Source of the DNA: Streptococcus pseudopneumoniae
Lineage (GTDB): Bacteria > Bacillota > Bacilli > Lactobacillales > Streptococcaceae
Length of the DNA stretch: 64,000 nt
Assembly: GCF_001073085.1 (NCBI RefSeq)
Contig: NZ_JVFV01000027.1
Location: forward strand, 62,001-126,000
Direction: 5' to 3'
Part shown: piece by piece, positions 17,222 to 25,227 of the stretch
How positions within the stretch are numbered: the first letter of the stretch is position 1
Layout: each line of letters starts with the position of its first letter
Position numbers and translations under genes: made by a program
Notes under the pieces: model-generated
What the model was told of the DNA's origin: nothing
The model's input: the letters and a program-made list of their open reading frames with translations, nothing else
The model's database searches: none

Positions 17222-17612
17222 GTTGTTTTTCCTCTTTCTGTTTTTAAGGGTGTCACTAGTAGTTACACCATTGCAAGGGGGTCGGTACTATCTACCCCAT
17301 TTTGTTACCTTCTTTAGTGATTTTGTTACCTTCTAGGTAACATAGTTCAGCCTTACTCCCCCAAGGGTTTAGATCCTTTTGTTACCATGTTACCTTCTTT
17401 TGAAGTCATAGCCCTTATATATAAAAATACTATTTTTTCCCTATATAGAGAGTTAAAAACAAGGTAACAAGGTAACATTTTCCCAAAAAAGTCAGTAGTA
17501 TCAAGGGTTTAACAACGTTACCTTCTTTCTAAACAAGGTAACAAGAAGGTAACATTTTTGGGCAAAAACCTAGATATACCAAGGGTTTAGGGCATAAAAA
17601 GAAGGTAACATT
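17222..17612. repeat. Iteron cluster and AT-rich region: putative island replication origin
   Basis: Eleven copies of GTTACC/GGTAAC, most in the longer form GTTACCTTCT or its complement. Forward copies start at 17304, 17325, 17381 and 17389 (one reversed at 17336). Then comes an AT-rich stretch (17399-17460), then mostly reversed copies at 17461, 17469, 17535, 17544 and 17600 with one forward at 17517. A second motif CAAGGGTTTA occurs at 17362, 17502 and 17581. Iterons flanking an AT-rich core right behind the replication helicase gene is the layout of satellite origins such as those of SaPIs. Confidence 0.75.
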
Positions 17613-19088
17613 TTAGTCTTTAACGACAGCGTGATTAGTTTTGGATAGTTTGGTTCTTTCAAACTCTAGCGGATCTAGTTTGTCATAATCTTCAACTTTG
17701 ACCCTCGCTCTTTTAAGTTTGTAATGATTGGGTGTTAACTGTTGTAAGTGTCTTATCGTTTCTTTTCCTGCCCCGTAAACATTGGGCTTGGGTATTCCCA
17801 TATCTTCAGCATAATGTTTCAGCGACCTAGTTAGTATAAAAACAGGTACTACGTCCAGCTCATGCCAACCTTTTTCCATGTATTCATGCTTAACCCATGA
17901 AAGTAAGTAGTCATTATCCTCCTGGTATTCTTCTAGGAGTCCTTTAACTGCTTTAGGTTCGATAAAGTGAGTAAATGGCTCTTGATTGATAGCTTTGTAG
18001 AGGGCATATTCTAATACTTCATCATTGGCCAAAAATTCATTTTTTATCCAAGGTTTTTCCTTCTCCCCGTTAAAGTCAGCATTAAAAGGGACGATCATAA
18101 TTCTACGATACCAGCCTTTTGTCTTGTTGCCACCATTGGGGATATAGTTGCCTGAAAAGATATTGAATAGCTTAAAAGTAGCTTCAAAAGCTGGCCGACC
18201 TTTTGGATTGACTAGCACGGTGTCCCCACTAGTGATACTCATTAGATCCGACGGATTTTTTAAGTATTCGTTAGGTGCTTCATCCCCAATATTACAGACT
18301 TTACCTACCAAGGTTTCTAAGTTATGTTTTTCAGCAAACTGTGCAGGTTTTAAGGCTGATATATTGCTTTCCCCTATCAGGTTGATAAGGAAGCGCTGAA
18401 ATGTCCCTTTACCATTGTTACCGTCCCCGTAGAAGATAGCAAACTTATTTCGGGTATGGTTAGGGTTAATAGCTTCAAGGATAATCTGCCAAAACAGTGT
18501 TACCAGTTCACTATCATTACAAGCGATTGAGTTTAGCCAATCATCAAAAGTTTTGCCCTCTCTATCTGTTGGGACTCGTTTAGGCGCGTGGTAGGCCGTG
18601 CTTATCTTACTTGTAATTACATACTTAGGACTAAAGGGGAGTAGTTCCTTAGTTTCTAAGTTGATAATGCCGTTCTATACGGGAATAAGGTTAGCACTTT
18701 CTAAAGGTTTTCGTATCTTGGCCAATGTTCTAACCATTAACTTAATCTGTGGCCACTCTCTGGGTTTAATTCTAACGTCAAAGGTCTTACACAAAAGATT
18801 GAATAGATCATTACTAGCGGTATAGATACCCTCGTCTAAATCATAGATATAGAGCAGGCTATAATCAGGTATATTGCTCTTGCTGATAAAAGTAAATGTG
18901 ACAATCTCGCTCAGTATTTTAGCTACTGTGAATGTCTGTGGCATGGCCACCTTTTCGGTAACGTCCCCTGTGGTCTCATTTACCTTAGTTTCGGTATGTT
19001 CTGCCCGCCATTCTTCTCCAGCTTTAAAGATACGATTTTCAAGCTCCTTCATCGTTCTAGGAGGTTGTTCTTGCTCTCTGACCTCCAA
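17613..19088 (-). pseudogene. D5/P4-type phage replication helicase interrupted by an in-frame amber codon
   Basis: One reading frame of 492 codons, broken by a single TAG at 18675-18677 (codon 138, NLIPV-stop-NGIINLETKE). Both sides stay in frame and continue a poxvirus D5/P4-type primase-helicase: Walker A GDGNNGKGTF (about codon 221), then DEAPNEYL and a C-terminal winged-helix-like domain (NVYGAGKETIRHLQQ). Related proteins usually have Lys or Gln at the stop position. The start is also unclear: TTG at 19088 is the longest standard option, and an in-frame ATA at 19125-19127 with AGAGAGG eight bases upstream may be a decayed ATG. It would unwind the nearby iteron origin. Suppression, readthrough or a sequencing error could mean it is functional. 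Confidence 0.85.
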
Positions 19089-19131
19089 GATTTCACTTTC
19101 TAGGTTTCCTAATTCTTCTAGTTCTATGGTT

Positions 19132-19992
19132 CTAACCTCTCTTTCTATATTCAGCCCGTGCTATACTGCTAAAAGTGCGGTCTAGCTCCTCAATAGGCAA
19201 TGGTTCAACTGTCACGCTATTGGCTATCTTTGTAAGTTCATAGGCGGTCTCTAGGTCACAATCAACCCACTTATTAAAGAGTAAACCTACAAAGCGTGTC
19301 AGCGCTACGTTTCTCCCTCCCTCGTCTCCAAAGCCATTAAAAAGCGTGTCAATAATCCTCATAGTCATTGACCTCTGGCCACTTGCTCTAGGCTTGTAAC
19401 GCTCCGTAGTTTCTTGCTTCGCTCTTGGTTCAACCTTGGGAACTGGATAATCTAGGCCATGCTCTACAATCTTTTGATAGTCTGCTGGGTTGCCTGTTGT
19501 TACTGGTAGCCCTTGGAGTTGTGACCATGTAAGGCTGGCCATGTCAAAGGGTAGCCCAATCTTATCAGCAATCTCTTTCACTACCTGCTTATAGGTTGCC
19601 TCATTCATCATGTTGTCAGGCTTCACTACAAGGCGAAAACGGGGCTTTTCTAAGCTATGTTTGATAGTCGGGTATAAGATATAGGAGTAGCCAAATAAAG
19701 CGCTAGAAACGGCCTTTATAAAGCCCTCAGTCGTCCCCTGTATATCGTCATAATCAAGGAAAATCAAATCCCGATAGATTAGACTGGAGTTGTTTCGCTT
19801 GTAACTGCCATGCTTTTCTGGCGTCACTTTGCCACTTATACAGTAAGGCGCTTGTGTACGTTTAAATTCTTCAATGTTTGCCCCTTCAGGGACTACCAAA
19901 GGTTTAAAGCGTTCAATGTACTGGAACGGCTCAATCTTATCAAATGGATAGACAAGATTACTCTGAAAGCCTTTGGCCTCATAAATTGTCAT
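19132..19992 (-). CDS. Phage/satellite DNA primase (AEP-type fold, PriCT-like end)
   Basis: A 286-residue replication protein. The catalytic acidic motif is probably FLDYDD (about residue 80), followed by SYILYPTIKH and RFRLVV, as in archaeo-eukaryotic-type primases of mobile elements. The C-terminal part (EGGRNVALTRFVGLLFNKWV) resembles the primase C-terminal helical domain. It lies directly upstream of the D5-like helicase and forms the primase-helicase pair typical of satellites. Its start ATG at 19992 follows the stop of the 48-codon gene by one base. Confidence 0.82.
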   Translation of the reverse strand: MTIYEAKGFQSNLVYPFDKIEPFQYIERFKPLVVPEGANIEEFKRTQAPYCISGKVTPEKHGSYKRNNSSLIYRDLIFLDYDDIQGTTEGFIKAVSSALFGYSYILYPTIKHSLEKPRFRLVVKPDNMMNEATYKQVVKEIADKIGLPFDMASLTWSQLQGLPVTTGNPADYQKIVEHGLDYPVPKVEPRAKQETTERYKPRASGQRSMTMRIIDTLFNGFGDEGGRNVALTRFVGLLFNKWVDCDLETAYELTKIANSVTVEPLPIEELDRTFSSIARAEYRKRG

Positions 19993-19993
19993 A

Positions 19994-20140
19994 CTATCGC
20001 CCCTTTTTGCGTTTCTTTTTTAACTTCTTCAGTTGTTTTCGTTCTTTGATTTGCTTCAACTTGGGGCGTTTGTCCTTGGTTTTATCTTCCTGGGCTAACT
20101 TCATCCCCTCATAAGCTGGCTCTGTCATGTATCTACCCAT
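19994..20140 (-). CDS. Small very basic protein
   Basis: A 48-residue protein starting MGRYMTEPAYEGMKLAQ, with a tail made almost only of Lys, Arg and Gln (KLKQIKERKQLKKLKKKRKK). GGGGG is six bases before the ATG. It overlaps the end of the upstream gene (20133) and ends one base before the primase start, so it belongs to a tightly packed operon. It is likely a nucleic acid-binding accessory factor; no family is recognised. Confidence 0.7.
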   Translation of the reverse strand: MGRYMTEPAYEGMKLAQEDKTKDKRPKLKQIKERKQLKKLKKKRKKGR

Positions 20141-20408
20141 TTTCTACCCCCAGAAACTTCAGCAAGTCAGAAACTCTATAATAGATCTTCCTAGTATCTT
20201 CTAGTGGGGGCTGGTATCGCCTTAGCCCAGCTTCTTCCCACTTCTGGAGTGTCTTGTACTTTATATCTAACTCGTCCATGGCCTCCTGAGCTGAGATTAA
20301 CCCTGTCACTCGCGGTTTGATTCTATCACGAACTTCAAGGTATTTTTCCACTACTTCCAGAATGCCATGAGTCAGGTCATGCTCACTTTCCTTGCTTAAA
20401 CTAAACAT
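20133..20408 (-). CDS. Excisionase-type helix-turn-helix protein
   Basis: A 91-residue protein. Residues 38-90 (ISAQEAMDELDIKYKTLQKW, then YYRVSDLLKFLG) form a MerR/excisionase-like helix-turn-helix with a wing. It may act as the island excisionase or as a regulator of the replication genes. It overlaps the gene before it by eight bases and the small basic gene after it by eight bases. Confidence 0.72.
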   Translation of the reverse strand: MFSLSKESEHDLTHGILEVVEKYLEVRDRIKPRVTGLISAQEAMDELDIKYKTLQKWEEAGLRRYQPPLEDTRKIYYRVSDLLKFLGVENG

Positions 20409-20742
20409 ATTCTTCCGCCCCCTTCAGTAGTTGCTTGTAGCTCTCTAAATCGGCATTCAAAAGGACAGTTAGGCGCTTCTGCTCCTCTTGTACTTGGTTA
20501 TAGAATGCCTTTGCTCCATCCAGTAGCTCCTCTTTGTTAGCTGGGATAAAGTAGCCTCTGAAAGCTCCGTGACGTACCCCGATGATAGGAACACCGTAGC
20601 GCGTGATCAGACGGTTGATAATGTCCTGTACTGTTCTTTCTGCTAGCTTAGTGAGTAAGCTGATTTCTGCCCCCGTTATGGAGTTCTCAGCACCTACCTT
20701 GATTAGTCTTAATACTCGCTTGTCATTCTCTGTCAGACTCAT
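20401..20742 (-). CDS. Winged-helix DNA-binding protein
   Basis: A 113-residue protein. The first 65 residues form a winged helix: LTENDKRVLRLIK, ITGAEISLLTKL, AERTVQDIINRLI, then a wing with GVRHGAFRGYFIP. The C-terminal helix is acidic. It is probably a regulator or replication initiator cofactor in the island's early operon. Its ends overlap both neighbours. Confidence 0.75.
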   Translation of the reverse strand: MSLTENDKRVLRLIKVGAENSITGAEISLLTKLAERTVQDIINRLITRYGVPIIGVRHGAFRGYFIPANKEELLDGAKAFYNQVQEEQKRLTVLLNADLESYKQLLKGAEEYV

Positions 20743-20954
20743 TCAATCCCTCCCCATACATTGACCCCTACAAGCTGGATATAACGCCCATAATCAGGGT
20801 TTAAATCCTCGCTAGGTGTTTCTATCGTCTGTTTGCTTTCTCGCTCAATTTGGGCGCTTTTTTGGCGGTCTCGGTGGTTTAGATAGAGTAATACACCAAT
20901 CAGTACCAGGCTAACAAAAACCGCCTGTGTGTTGCTTAAATCTAATTCATTCAT
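20739..20954 (-). CDS. Small single-pass membrane protein
   Basis: A 71-residue protein with one hydrophobic segment (AVFVSLVLIGVLLYLN, about residues 11-26) near the N terminus and a charged tail. No family is recognised. It is embedded in the early operon, overlapping the next gene by four bases. Small membrane proteins in satellites and phages can act in exclusion or immunity, but nothing here shows that. Confidence 0.65.
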   Translation of the reverse strand: MNELDLSNTQAVFVSLVLIGVLLYLNHRDRQKSAQIERESKQTIETPSEDLNPDYGRYIQLVGVNVWGGIE

Positions 20955-20955
20955 G

Positions 20956-21156
20956 CTATGCCCTCGCTTGATAGTTCTTGATATAGTCCACTTGGTTTCT
21001 ATGCTCCATCTTCAGGAAGTCGTCCACCTCTTCGGTGCTTACTTTTCGATCTACAAAATCAGCAATAAACTGGAAGAGATTAGGGTGTCTCTCCTTGATT
21101 TCAGCCATTTGTTTATCAAATTCTGCTTGTGTCATGTTGTCTAGGTCTAGTGTCAT
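20956..21156 (-). CDS. Small acidic helical protein
   Basis: A 66-residue, charged, helical protein (MTLDLDNMTQAEFDKQMAEI). Unrecognised. It starts at 21156, overlapping the stop of the upstream gene by four bases (ATGA type), so it is coupled. Confidence 0.65.
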   Translation of the reverse strand: MTLDLDNMTQAEFDKQMAEIKERHPNLFQFIADFVDRKVSTEEVDDFLKMEHRNQVDYIKNYQARA

Positions 21157-21605
21157 TGCATTGCCTCCTCAAACTTCTCTATAAGACAACTTTTATTTGC
21201 TTTCTGAGTTCCATTTTTAGAGTTAAAAAGAAGATCTTTTAAGGTTATAGTAGCCTCTAAATACTCCTTTTCAGCATGTTCTATATATGCCTGTTGCTCT
21301 GCTTCATTGTCAAAAAAGTGCTTAGCTTGGCGTTTAAAGAATGCTTGTCGCATAGCATCCATTTCAAAAATACCAGGGGCGAAAAAGATTCCCGTAGTGC
21401 TTTTAGAGACCGCTTCGATTTTATGGCTGTCATTCAATTCAGGAAGTTCAATCCAAAGTAAACGGGATAAATCTTCTTTGATAGTTTTTGTCTGATTTGC
21501 CAATAACGAAAGTCTACTAAGCCCATTTTTTTCGCCAATTTCTCGCATTTCTGCGCTAATTCTGTCTATATGTCTAGTTAAATTATCGTATGTTGTTTCT
21601 TCCAT
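21153..21605 (-). CDS. Hypothetical helical island protein
   Basis: A 150-residue, largely helical protein, unrecognised. I chose the start at 21605 (MEETTYDNLTRHIDRIS), which has AGAGG seven to eight bases upstream; the frame is open to 21689, but the added residues are very basic and lack a ribosome binding site. It is the first gene of the island's early minus-strand operon that runs to the primase. Confidence 0.68.
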   Translation of the reverse strand: MEETTYDNLTRHIDRISAEMREIGEKNGLSRLSLLANQTKTIKEDLSRLLWIELPELNDSHKIEAVSKSTTGIFFAPGIFEMDAMRQAFFKRQAKHFFDNEAEQQAYIEHAEKEYLEATITLKDLLFNSKNGTQKANKSCLIEKFEEAMQ

Positions 21606-21814
21606 TTTTTTACCTCTGTTTCTATGTTTGTGTAATCGCCTTGATGGCTTTTTAATGCCTTTTACTATCCAGGATATCCTCACACTCAAGATTGCCGTCG
21701 GAGAGTGTGGGGCTTTTTAATGGTTGTTTCTTATAATGCTAATCCTCACGCTCAGACTCGCCAATATTTGAAAACGTGAGAAAGTACCAGTTTAAAGAGT
21801 TAGCGCTCTCCGTA

Positions 21815-21955
21815 TGGTCAAATTGCCCTAAATATGCTATAATCTAGGTATAAATCTTTACTAAAACCTCTTTAATAATAGCTTGCCTGCGTTGTTAAAT
21901 TCGTTTTAGTGTTAGTGTAAAAGGCTTTGCTGATTGGTCTCGGTAAGCCTTTTTT
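21815..21955 (+). ncRNA. Candidate plus-strand small RNA between island early genes
   Basis: Within the 357-base gap 21606-21962 the plus strand has TGGTCA (21815-21820), a 17-bp spacer, TATAAT (21838-21843) and, about 75 bases later, a rho-independent terminator (stem AAAAGGCTT 21919-21927 with AAGCCTTTT 21946-21954, then T run). No reading frame with a start lies between. The predicted RNA would be about 100 nt. Its 5' half contains a 30-base segment (21861-21890) repeated with one mismatch in the integrase leader at 23892-23921. Both flanking genes are on the minus strand. Confidence 0.55.
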
Positions 21956-21962
21956 GTTGCAA

Positions 21963-22589
21963 TCACGCGCTTTCTAGTCGTGTTTTTTTATTTCTGAATG
22001 CCATGGCTTTGATTTCCTGATAACTCATATTCAAGCCAATCATGGCTATTACCATGTCTTCAAAAGCCTGGTATTGCTCCAGCTCGTCACTGGTCAAGCT
22101 ATCGATGCCATTATAGCCCCCTCGTTCTTCCCTTAACTGCTTAGCGTTCCTGTCAGTTACTGCTTTCAGTAGCAAGTTGTTCATGGTACTGTGTGCATGC
22201 TTGGGTGCATTCCTCCAAGTCTCTATACTGTCATGCAGTGTTTTTCTTTTTGGCTTTTCTAGCGCTCTCTGCATACGAAACTTAGAAAGCTCCTCACGCA
22301 TTTCAAAGAATGCTTTGACTAGGTTCTTCTTAAACTCTTTTACGGGTTCTGTATTTCGTAAGTAAGTGATCAGCAATGTTGCCTGTTGCTCGTTCAAAAT
22401 ATAATCCCGTACATTTTGCCCACTCTCTGAAGGTGAAATTTTAAATTGCACCTTTCCGAAGCTTTCAAAGTCCTCTCGGTGCTTATTCAGCAAAATCTTC
22501 AAATGTCTGTGCTTAATTTCAGCGCACTCTGCCACAATACTGCTCAGCGTATACGGCTCTTTCTTGCCGTCCATATAGACTAGTTCCAT
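21963..22589 (-). CDS. Rha-family phage regulatory protein (antirepressor-like)
   Basis: A 208-residue protein. The N-terminal domain (residues 10-100) has the Rha signature: RHLKILLNKHREDFESFGK, YILNEQQATLLITYLRNTEP, VKEFKKNLVKAFFEMREEL. Rha-type proteins occur next to repressors in phages and satellites and influence lysogeny. The C-terminal part is specific to this group. It is separated from the Cro-like gene by 14 bases and is probably transcribed from the same promoter. Confidence 0.82.
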   Translation of the reverse strand: MELVYMDGKKEPYTLSSIVAECAEIKHRHLKILLNKHREDFESFGKVQFKISPSESGQNVRDYILNEQQATLLITYLRNTEPVKEFKKNLVKAFFEMREELSKFRMQRALEKPKRKTLHDSIETWRNAPKHAHSTMNNLLLKAVTDRNAKQLREERGGYNGIDSLTSDELEQYQAFEDMVIAMIGLNMSYQEIKAMAFRNKKTRLESA

Positions 22590-22603
22590 TGGTTTGCTCC
22601 TTT

Positions 22604-22801
22604 CTATTCTTCTGGTGTCAGTAGTTCATCTAAGGTTACGCCCAGATATTTCGCAACTTTTAGCAAGGTTTCTGTTTCAGGGTTTTTGGTACGTTCATAG
22701 TACAAAGCTGTCAAAGTGGTTTTAGAAACACCCGTAGCTTCGTAAACGTCTGAAACTTTCTTGCGTTGCTTTGCTAAAAGAATTCTAAAGTTATTTTTCA
22801 A
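22604..22801 (-). CDS. Cro/CI-type helix-turn-helix regulator
   Basis: A 65-residue XRE-family protein: helix-turn-helix at VSDVYEATGVSKTTLTALY, with the following ETLLKVAKYLGVTLDELLTP typical of the family. It starts with TTG at 22801, preceded by AAGGAG. It lies divergent to the repressor gene at 22963, giving the classic two-regulator switch. Its helix-turn-helix closely resembles that of the divergent repressor (VYEATGVSKTTL against VYEDTGISKTTL). Confidence 0.85.
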   Translation of the reverse strand: MKNNFRILLAKQRKKVSDVYEATGVSKTTLTALYYERTKNPETETLLKVAKYLGVTLDELLTPEE

Positions 22802-22818
22802 AACTAAATACTCCTTTA

Positions 22819-22941
22819 TTGATTATTGTTATATTTTAGCGTGCTTGCTAACAATCAACATGATACACTATCCGAAAACATTTGTCAATAGTCTGTTATA
22901 TTTTTTTATACATTGTGTTTTTTTGAGCTTTGAGTTATAAT
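22819..22941. promoter_or_regulatory. Divergent switch region of the island
   Basis: Minus promoter for the Cro-like gene: TTGACA (22883-22888), 17 bases, TATCAT (22860-22865). Plus promoter for the repressor: TTGTGT (22913-22918), 17 bases, TATAAT (22936-22941). An imperfect inverted repeat, TTGATTATTGTTA (22819-22831) with TAACAATCAA (22849-22858), lies just downstream of the minus -10 and is a candidate operator. Confidence 0.7.
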
Positions 22942-22962
22942 TTAGACACGGAGGAAATTATA

Positions 22963-23640
22963 ATGATAAAAACAAATTTTGCAGTTCTCATGGCTGAAAG
23001 AGGCTTGAAAATAGCAGATGTTTATGAAGATACTGGCATTTCCAAAACTACCCTAATGGCTTTAGCTGAAAACACTGGTAAAGGGGTTCAATTTGAAACA
23101 GTCGATAAACTATGTAATTACCTTGGGATTGAATTAAAAGATTTCTTTGTATATGTTCCGTATATTTGGGAAATGTATTTTAAAGCAAACGACGAAGAAA
23201 AGAACTCTGATTACGTAGTAATAAAACTGAAAACCAAAAATACTGAAAAAGATTATTTTCTAAACCTTTGGTATCGTCATCCAAAAAACTATGATTTCCC
23301 ACTTGATGACGATAGCTTCAAACTTTGGCTCTTAGTTTACGTAGAACAGAGTGATGCGTATGATGAAGAAGATTTTTATAGTTTCCTTTCCAATCTACCC
23401 GTATCAATGAAAACTGCGTTCTACTCTCAGTTATTGGAGGTAATAAAAAATAATGTACTTCGAGTCAATAATAAAATAAAAGTTTTTTGCGACTTCTTAG
23501 ATCGCACCGGAGAACTTGAAGATATGTTAGAAAATACCGTCTTGGAAAAAGGAGATAAAATCTATCTGTCATTCTTTGGCGAAGGAGTAAGGCGAGGTAT
23601 GGAAAAAGAATTAGAGAACACCAAAACTTTAACTATATAA
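22963..23640 (+). CDS. Island repressor with novel C-terminal domain (Stl-like position)
   Basis: A 225-residue protein. The start at 22963 has GGAGG nine bases upstream; an earlier in-frame start at 22930 overlaps the -10 element and is unlikely. The N-terminal 65 residues form an XRE helix-turn-helix (KIADVYEDTGISKTTLMAL). The C-terminal 150 residues lack the S24/LexA peptidase motifs of self-cleaving phage repressors and match no family I recognise. In SaPI-type islands the master repressor likewise lacks a peptidase and is released by binding a helper-phage protein. It lies divergent to the Cro-like gene, in the same direction as the integrase. Confidence 0.82.
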   Translation: MIKTNFAVLMAERGLKIADVYEDTGISKTTLMALAENTGKGVQFETVDKLCNYLGIELKDFFVYVPYIWEMYFKANDEEKNSDYVVIKLKTKNTEKDYFLNLWYRHPKNYDFPLDDDSFKLWLLVYVEQSDAYDEEDFYSFLSNLPVSMKTAFYSQLLEVIKNNVLRVNNKIKVFCDFLDRTGELEDMLENTVLEKGDKIYLSFFGEGVRRGMEKELENTKTLTI

Positions 23641-23948
23641 ACCAACAAAACTAAATTTTGTATATGATTTTATTTAATAGCAAAACTCATCCCTAATATT
23701 TTTTTTAGGGTAGCCGAAAAGTCCGATTATACCAACAAAGGCGCGTGGATTCTCAAGCTTCGTTCGAGCTTCAAGCCTATATAAGCCCCATATCCGCCTT
23801 GTTTCCTACTCTGGTATTATATTTACCACCTAACTCTTTAAAATCGAATGTGGGGCAAACTGTGAAGCCCTAGCATGATATAAACCACAATCTAAAACCT
23901 TTTTAATAATAGCTTGCCTGCTGATGTATTTTAGAAAGGTTTATCATC
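23641..23948. other. Repressor-integrase intergenic region
   Basis: It holds an inverted repeat CCCTAA/TTAGGG (about 23692-23710), the 25-base segment at 23752-23776 shared with 15421-15445, a GGGC/GCCC hairpin near 23855, a TATAAA (23879-23884), and the 30-base segment 23892-23921 shared with the candidate small RNA. CTTGCCTGCTGA (23913-23924) also recurs inverted at 13125-13136 in the attL arm. No gene is seen. Confidence 0.6.
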
Positions 23949-25115
23949 ATGAAAATAACTGAAGTTATAAAAAAAGACGGTAGTAAAGTCTATCGTGCTA
24001 ATGTATATCTAGGAGTTGACCAGGTAACAGGAAAGAAAGTTAAAACCAAGGTAACAGGGCGAACACAAAAGGAAGTAAAACAGAAAGCCAATCAGGAAAA
24101 AATAGCTTTTCAAAAAGCAGGATCTACTAGACAAAAGGCTGTTACCATAAAAAACTATCAAGAATTAACCAGTCTCTGGTGGGAAAGCTATAAGAATACA
24201 GTTAAGCCAAACACTCAAGGAAATGTTAGAACGCTAATAGATAATCACATATTGCCTACTTTCGGGGAGTATAAGCTCGATAAGCTCACTACTCCACTTA
24301 TTCAGTCAATTATCAATAAACTTGCTGATAAGGCTAATAGAGGGGAAGAGGGCGCTTTTCTACACTATGATATGATACACGCTTTAAACAAACGTATCTT
24401 ACAGTATGGCGTAACCATGCAAGCGATACCGTCCAATCCTGCTCGTGATGTTGTTTTACCTCGTAACACTCAGAAAGCAAAGCGACAAAAGCTAAAGTAC
24501 TTTGATAATCAAGAGTTAAAAAAGTTTCTTGTTTATCTTGATAATTTAGATAGTTGTAAATATCGTTATTACTATGACGTAACGCTCTATAAGTTCCTAC
24601 TGGCAACTGGTTGCCGTATCAATGAGGCTCTAGCGCTTAGCTGGTCTGATATTGACTTAGACGGTGCCATTGTACACATCACCAAAACACTAAATCGGTA
24701 TTTAGAAATTAACAGCCCAAAATCTAAGGCTAGTTATCGGGATATAGATATAGATCAAGAGACTGTTAGTATGCTAAAGCAGTACAAACTGCGCCAAACT
24801 AAAGAGGCCTGGAAGATAGGACAACGTGAAAGTGTAGTATTTTCTGACTTCATTCATGAATATACTAGCATTGTAAAACTTAAAAAAAGATTACTAACAC
24901 ATTTTAAACGAGCTGATGTTCCGAATATAGGTTTTCATGGTTTCCGTCATACTCACGCTAGTTTACTGCTTAACTCTGGAATACCTTACAAGGAACTCCA
25001 GCACCGCCTAGGTCATTCAACTTTATCAATGACCATGGACACATATAGCCACCTCTCAAAAGAGAATGCAAAAAAAGCAGTATCATTCTACGAAACTGCA
25101 CTAAAAGCACTATAA
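23949..25115 (+). CDS. int: Tyrosine recombinase, island integrase
   Basis: A 388-residue phage-type integrase. It has an N-terminal arm-binding domain (KDGSKVYRANVYLGVDQVTG), a central SAM-like core-binding domain, then the catalytic domain with Arg in ATGCRINEALAL, HGFRHTHAS (His-x-x-Arg), LGHST and the nucleophile in MDTYSHLS. AGAAAGG precedes the ATG. It lies at the right end next to attR, and its stop overlaps the first of three tandem arm-type repeats. It catalyses integration into the TCATTATTCTACAAAAT site. Confidence 0.95.
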   Translation: MKITEVIKKDGSKVYRANVYLGVDQVTGKKVKTKVTGRTQKEVKQKANQEKIAFQKAGSTRQKAVTIKNYQELTSLWWESYKNTVKPNTQGNVRTLIDNHILPTFGEYKLDKLTTPLIQSIINKLADKANRGEEGAFLHYDMIHALNKRILQYGVTMQAIPSNPARDVVLPRNTQKAKRQKLKYFDNQELKKFLVYLDNLDSCKYRYYYDVTLYKFLLATGCRINEALALSWSDIDLDGAIVHITKTLNRYLEINSPKSKASYRDIDIDQETVSMLKQYKLRQTKEAWKIGQRESVVFSDFIHEYTSIVKLKKRLLTHFKRADVPNIGFHGFRHTHASLLLNSGIPYKELQHRLGHSTLSMTMDTYSHLSKENAKKAVSFYETALKAL

Positions 25116-25149
25116 GGGGAACAAAAAGGGGAACAAAAAGGGGAGCAAA
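25114..25149. repeat. Three tandem 12-bp arm-type repeats at the right end
   Basis: AAGGGGAACAAA (25114-25125), AAGGGGAACAAA (25126-25137) and AAGGGGAGCAAA (25138-25149) directly abut each other and overlap the integrase stop codon. The third is identical over 16 bases to the left-arm copy. Confidence 0.75.
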
Positions 25150-25227
25150 TTCAAAAATTAACAATTCAAGACAAAGCAAAAAGCCAATAACAACGGTATT
25201 TTGTGAGAGTTATTTTGTAAAAAAGGC

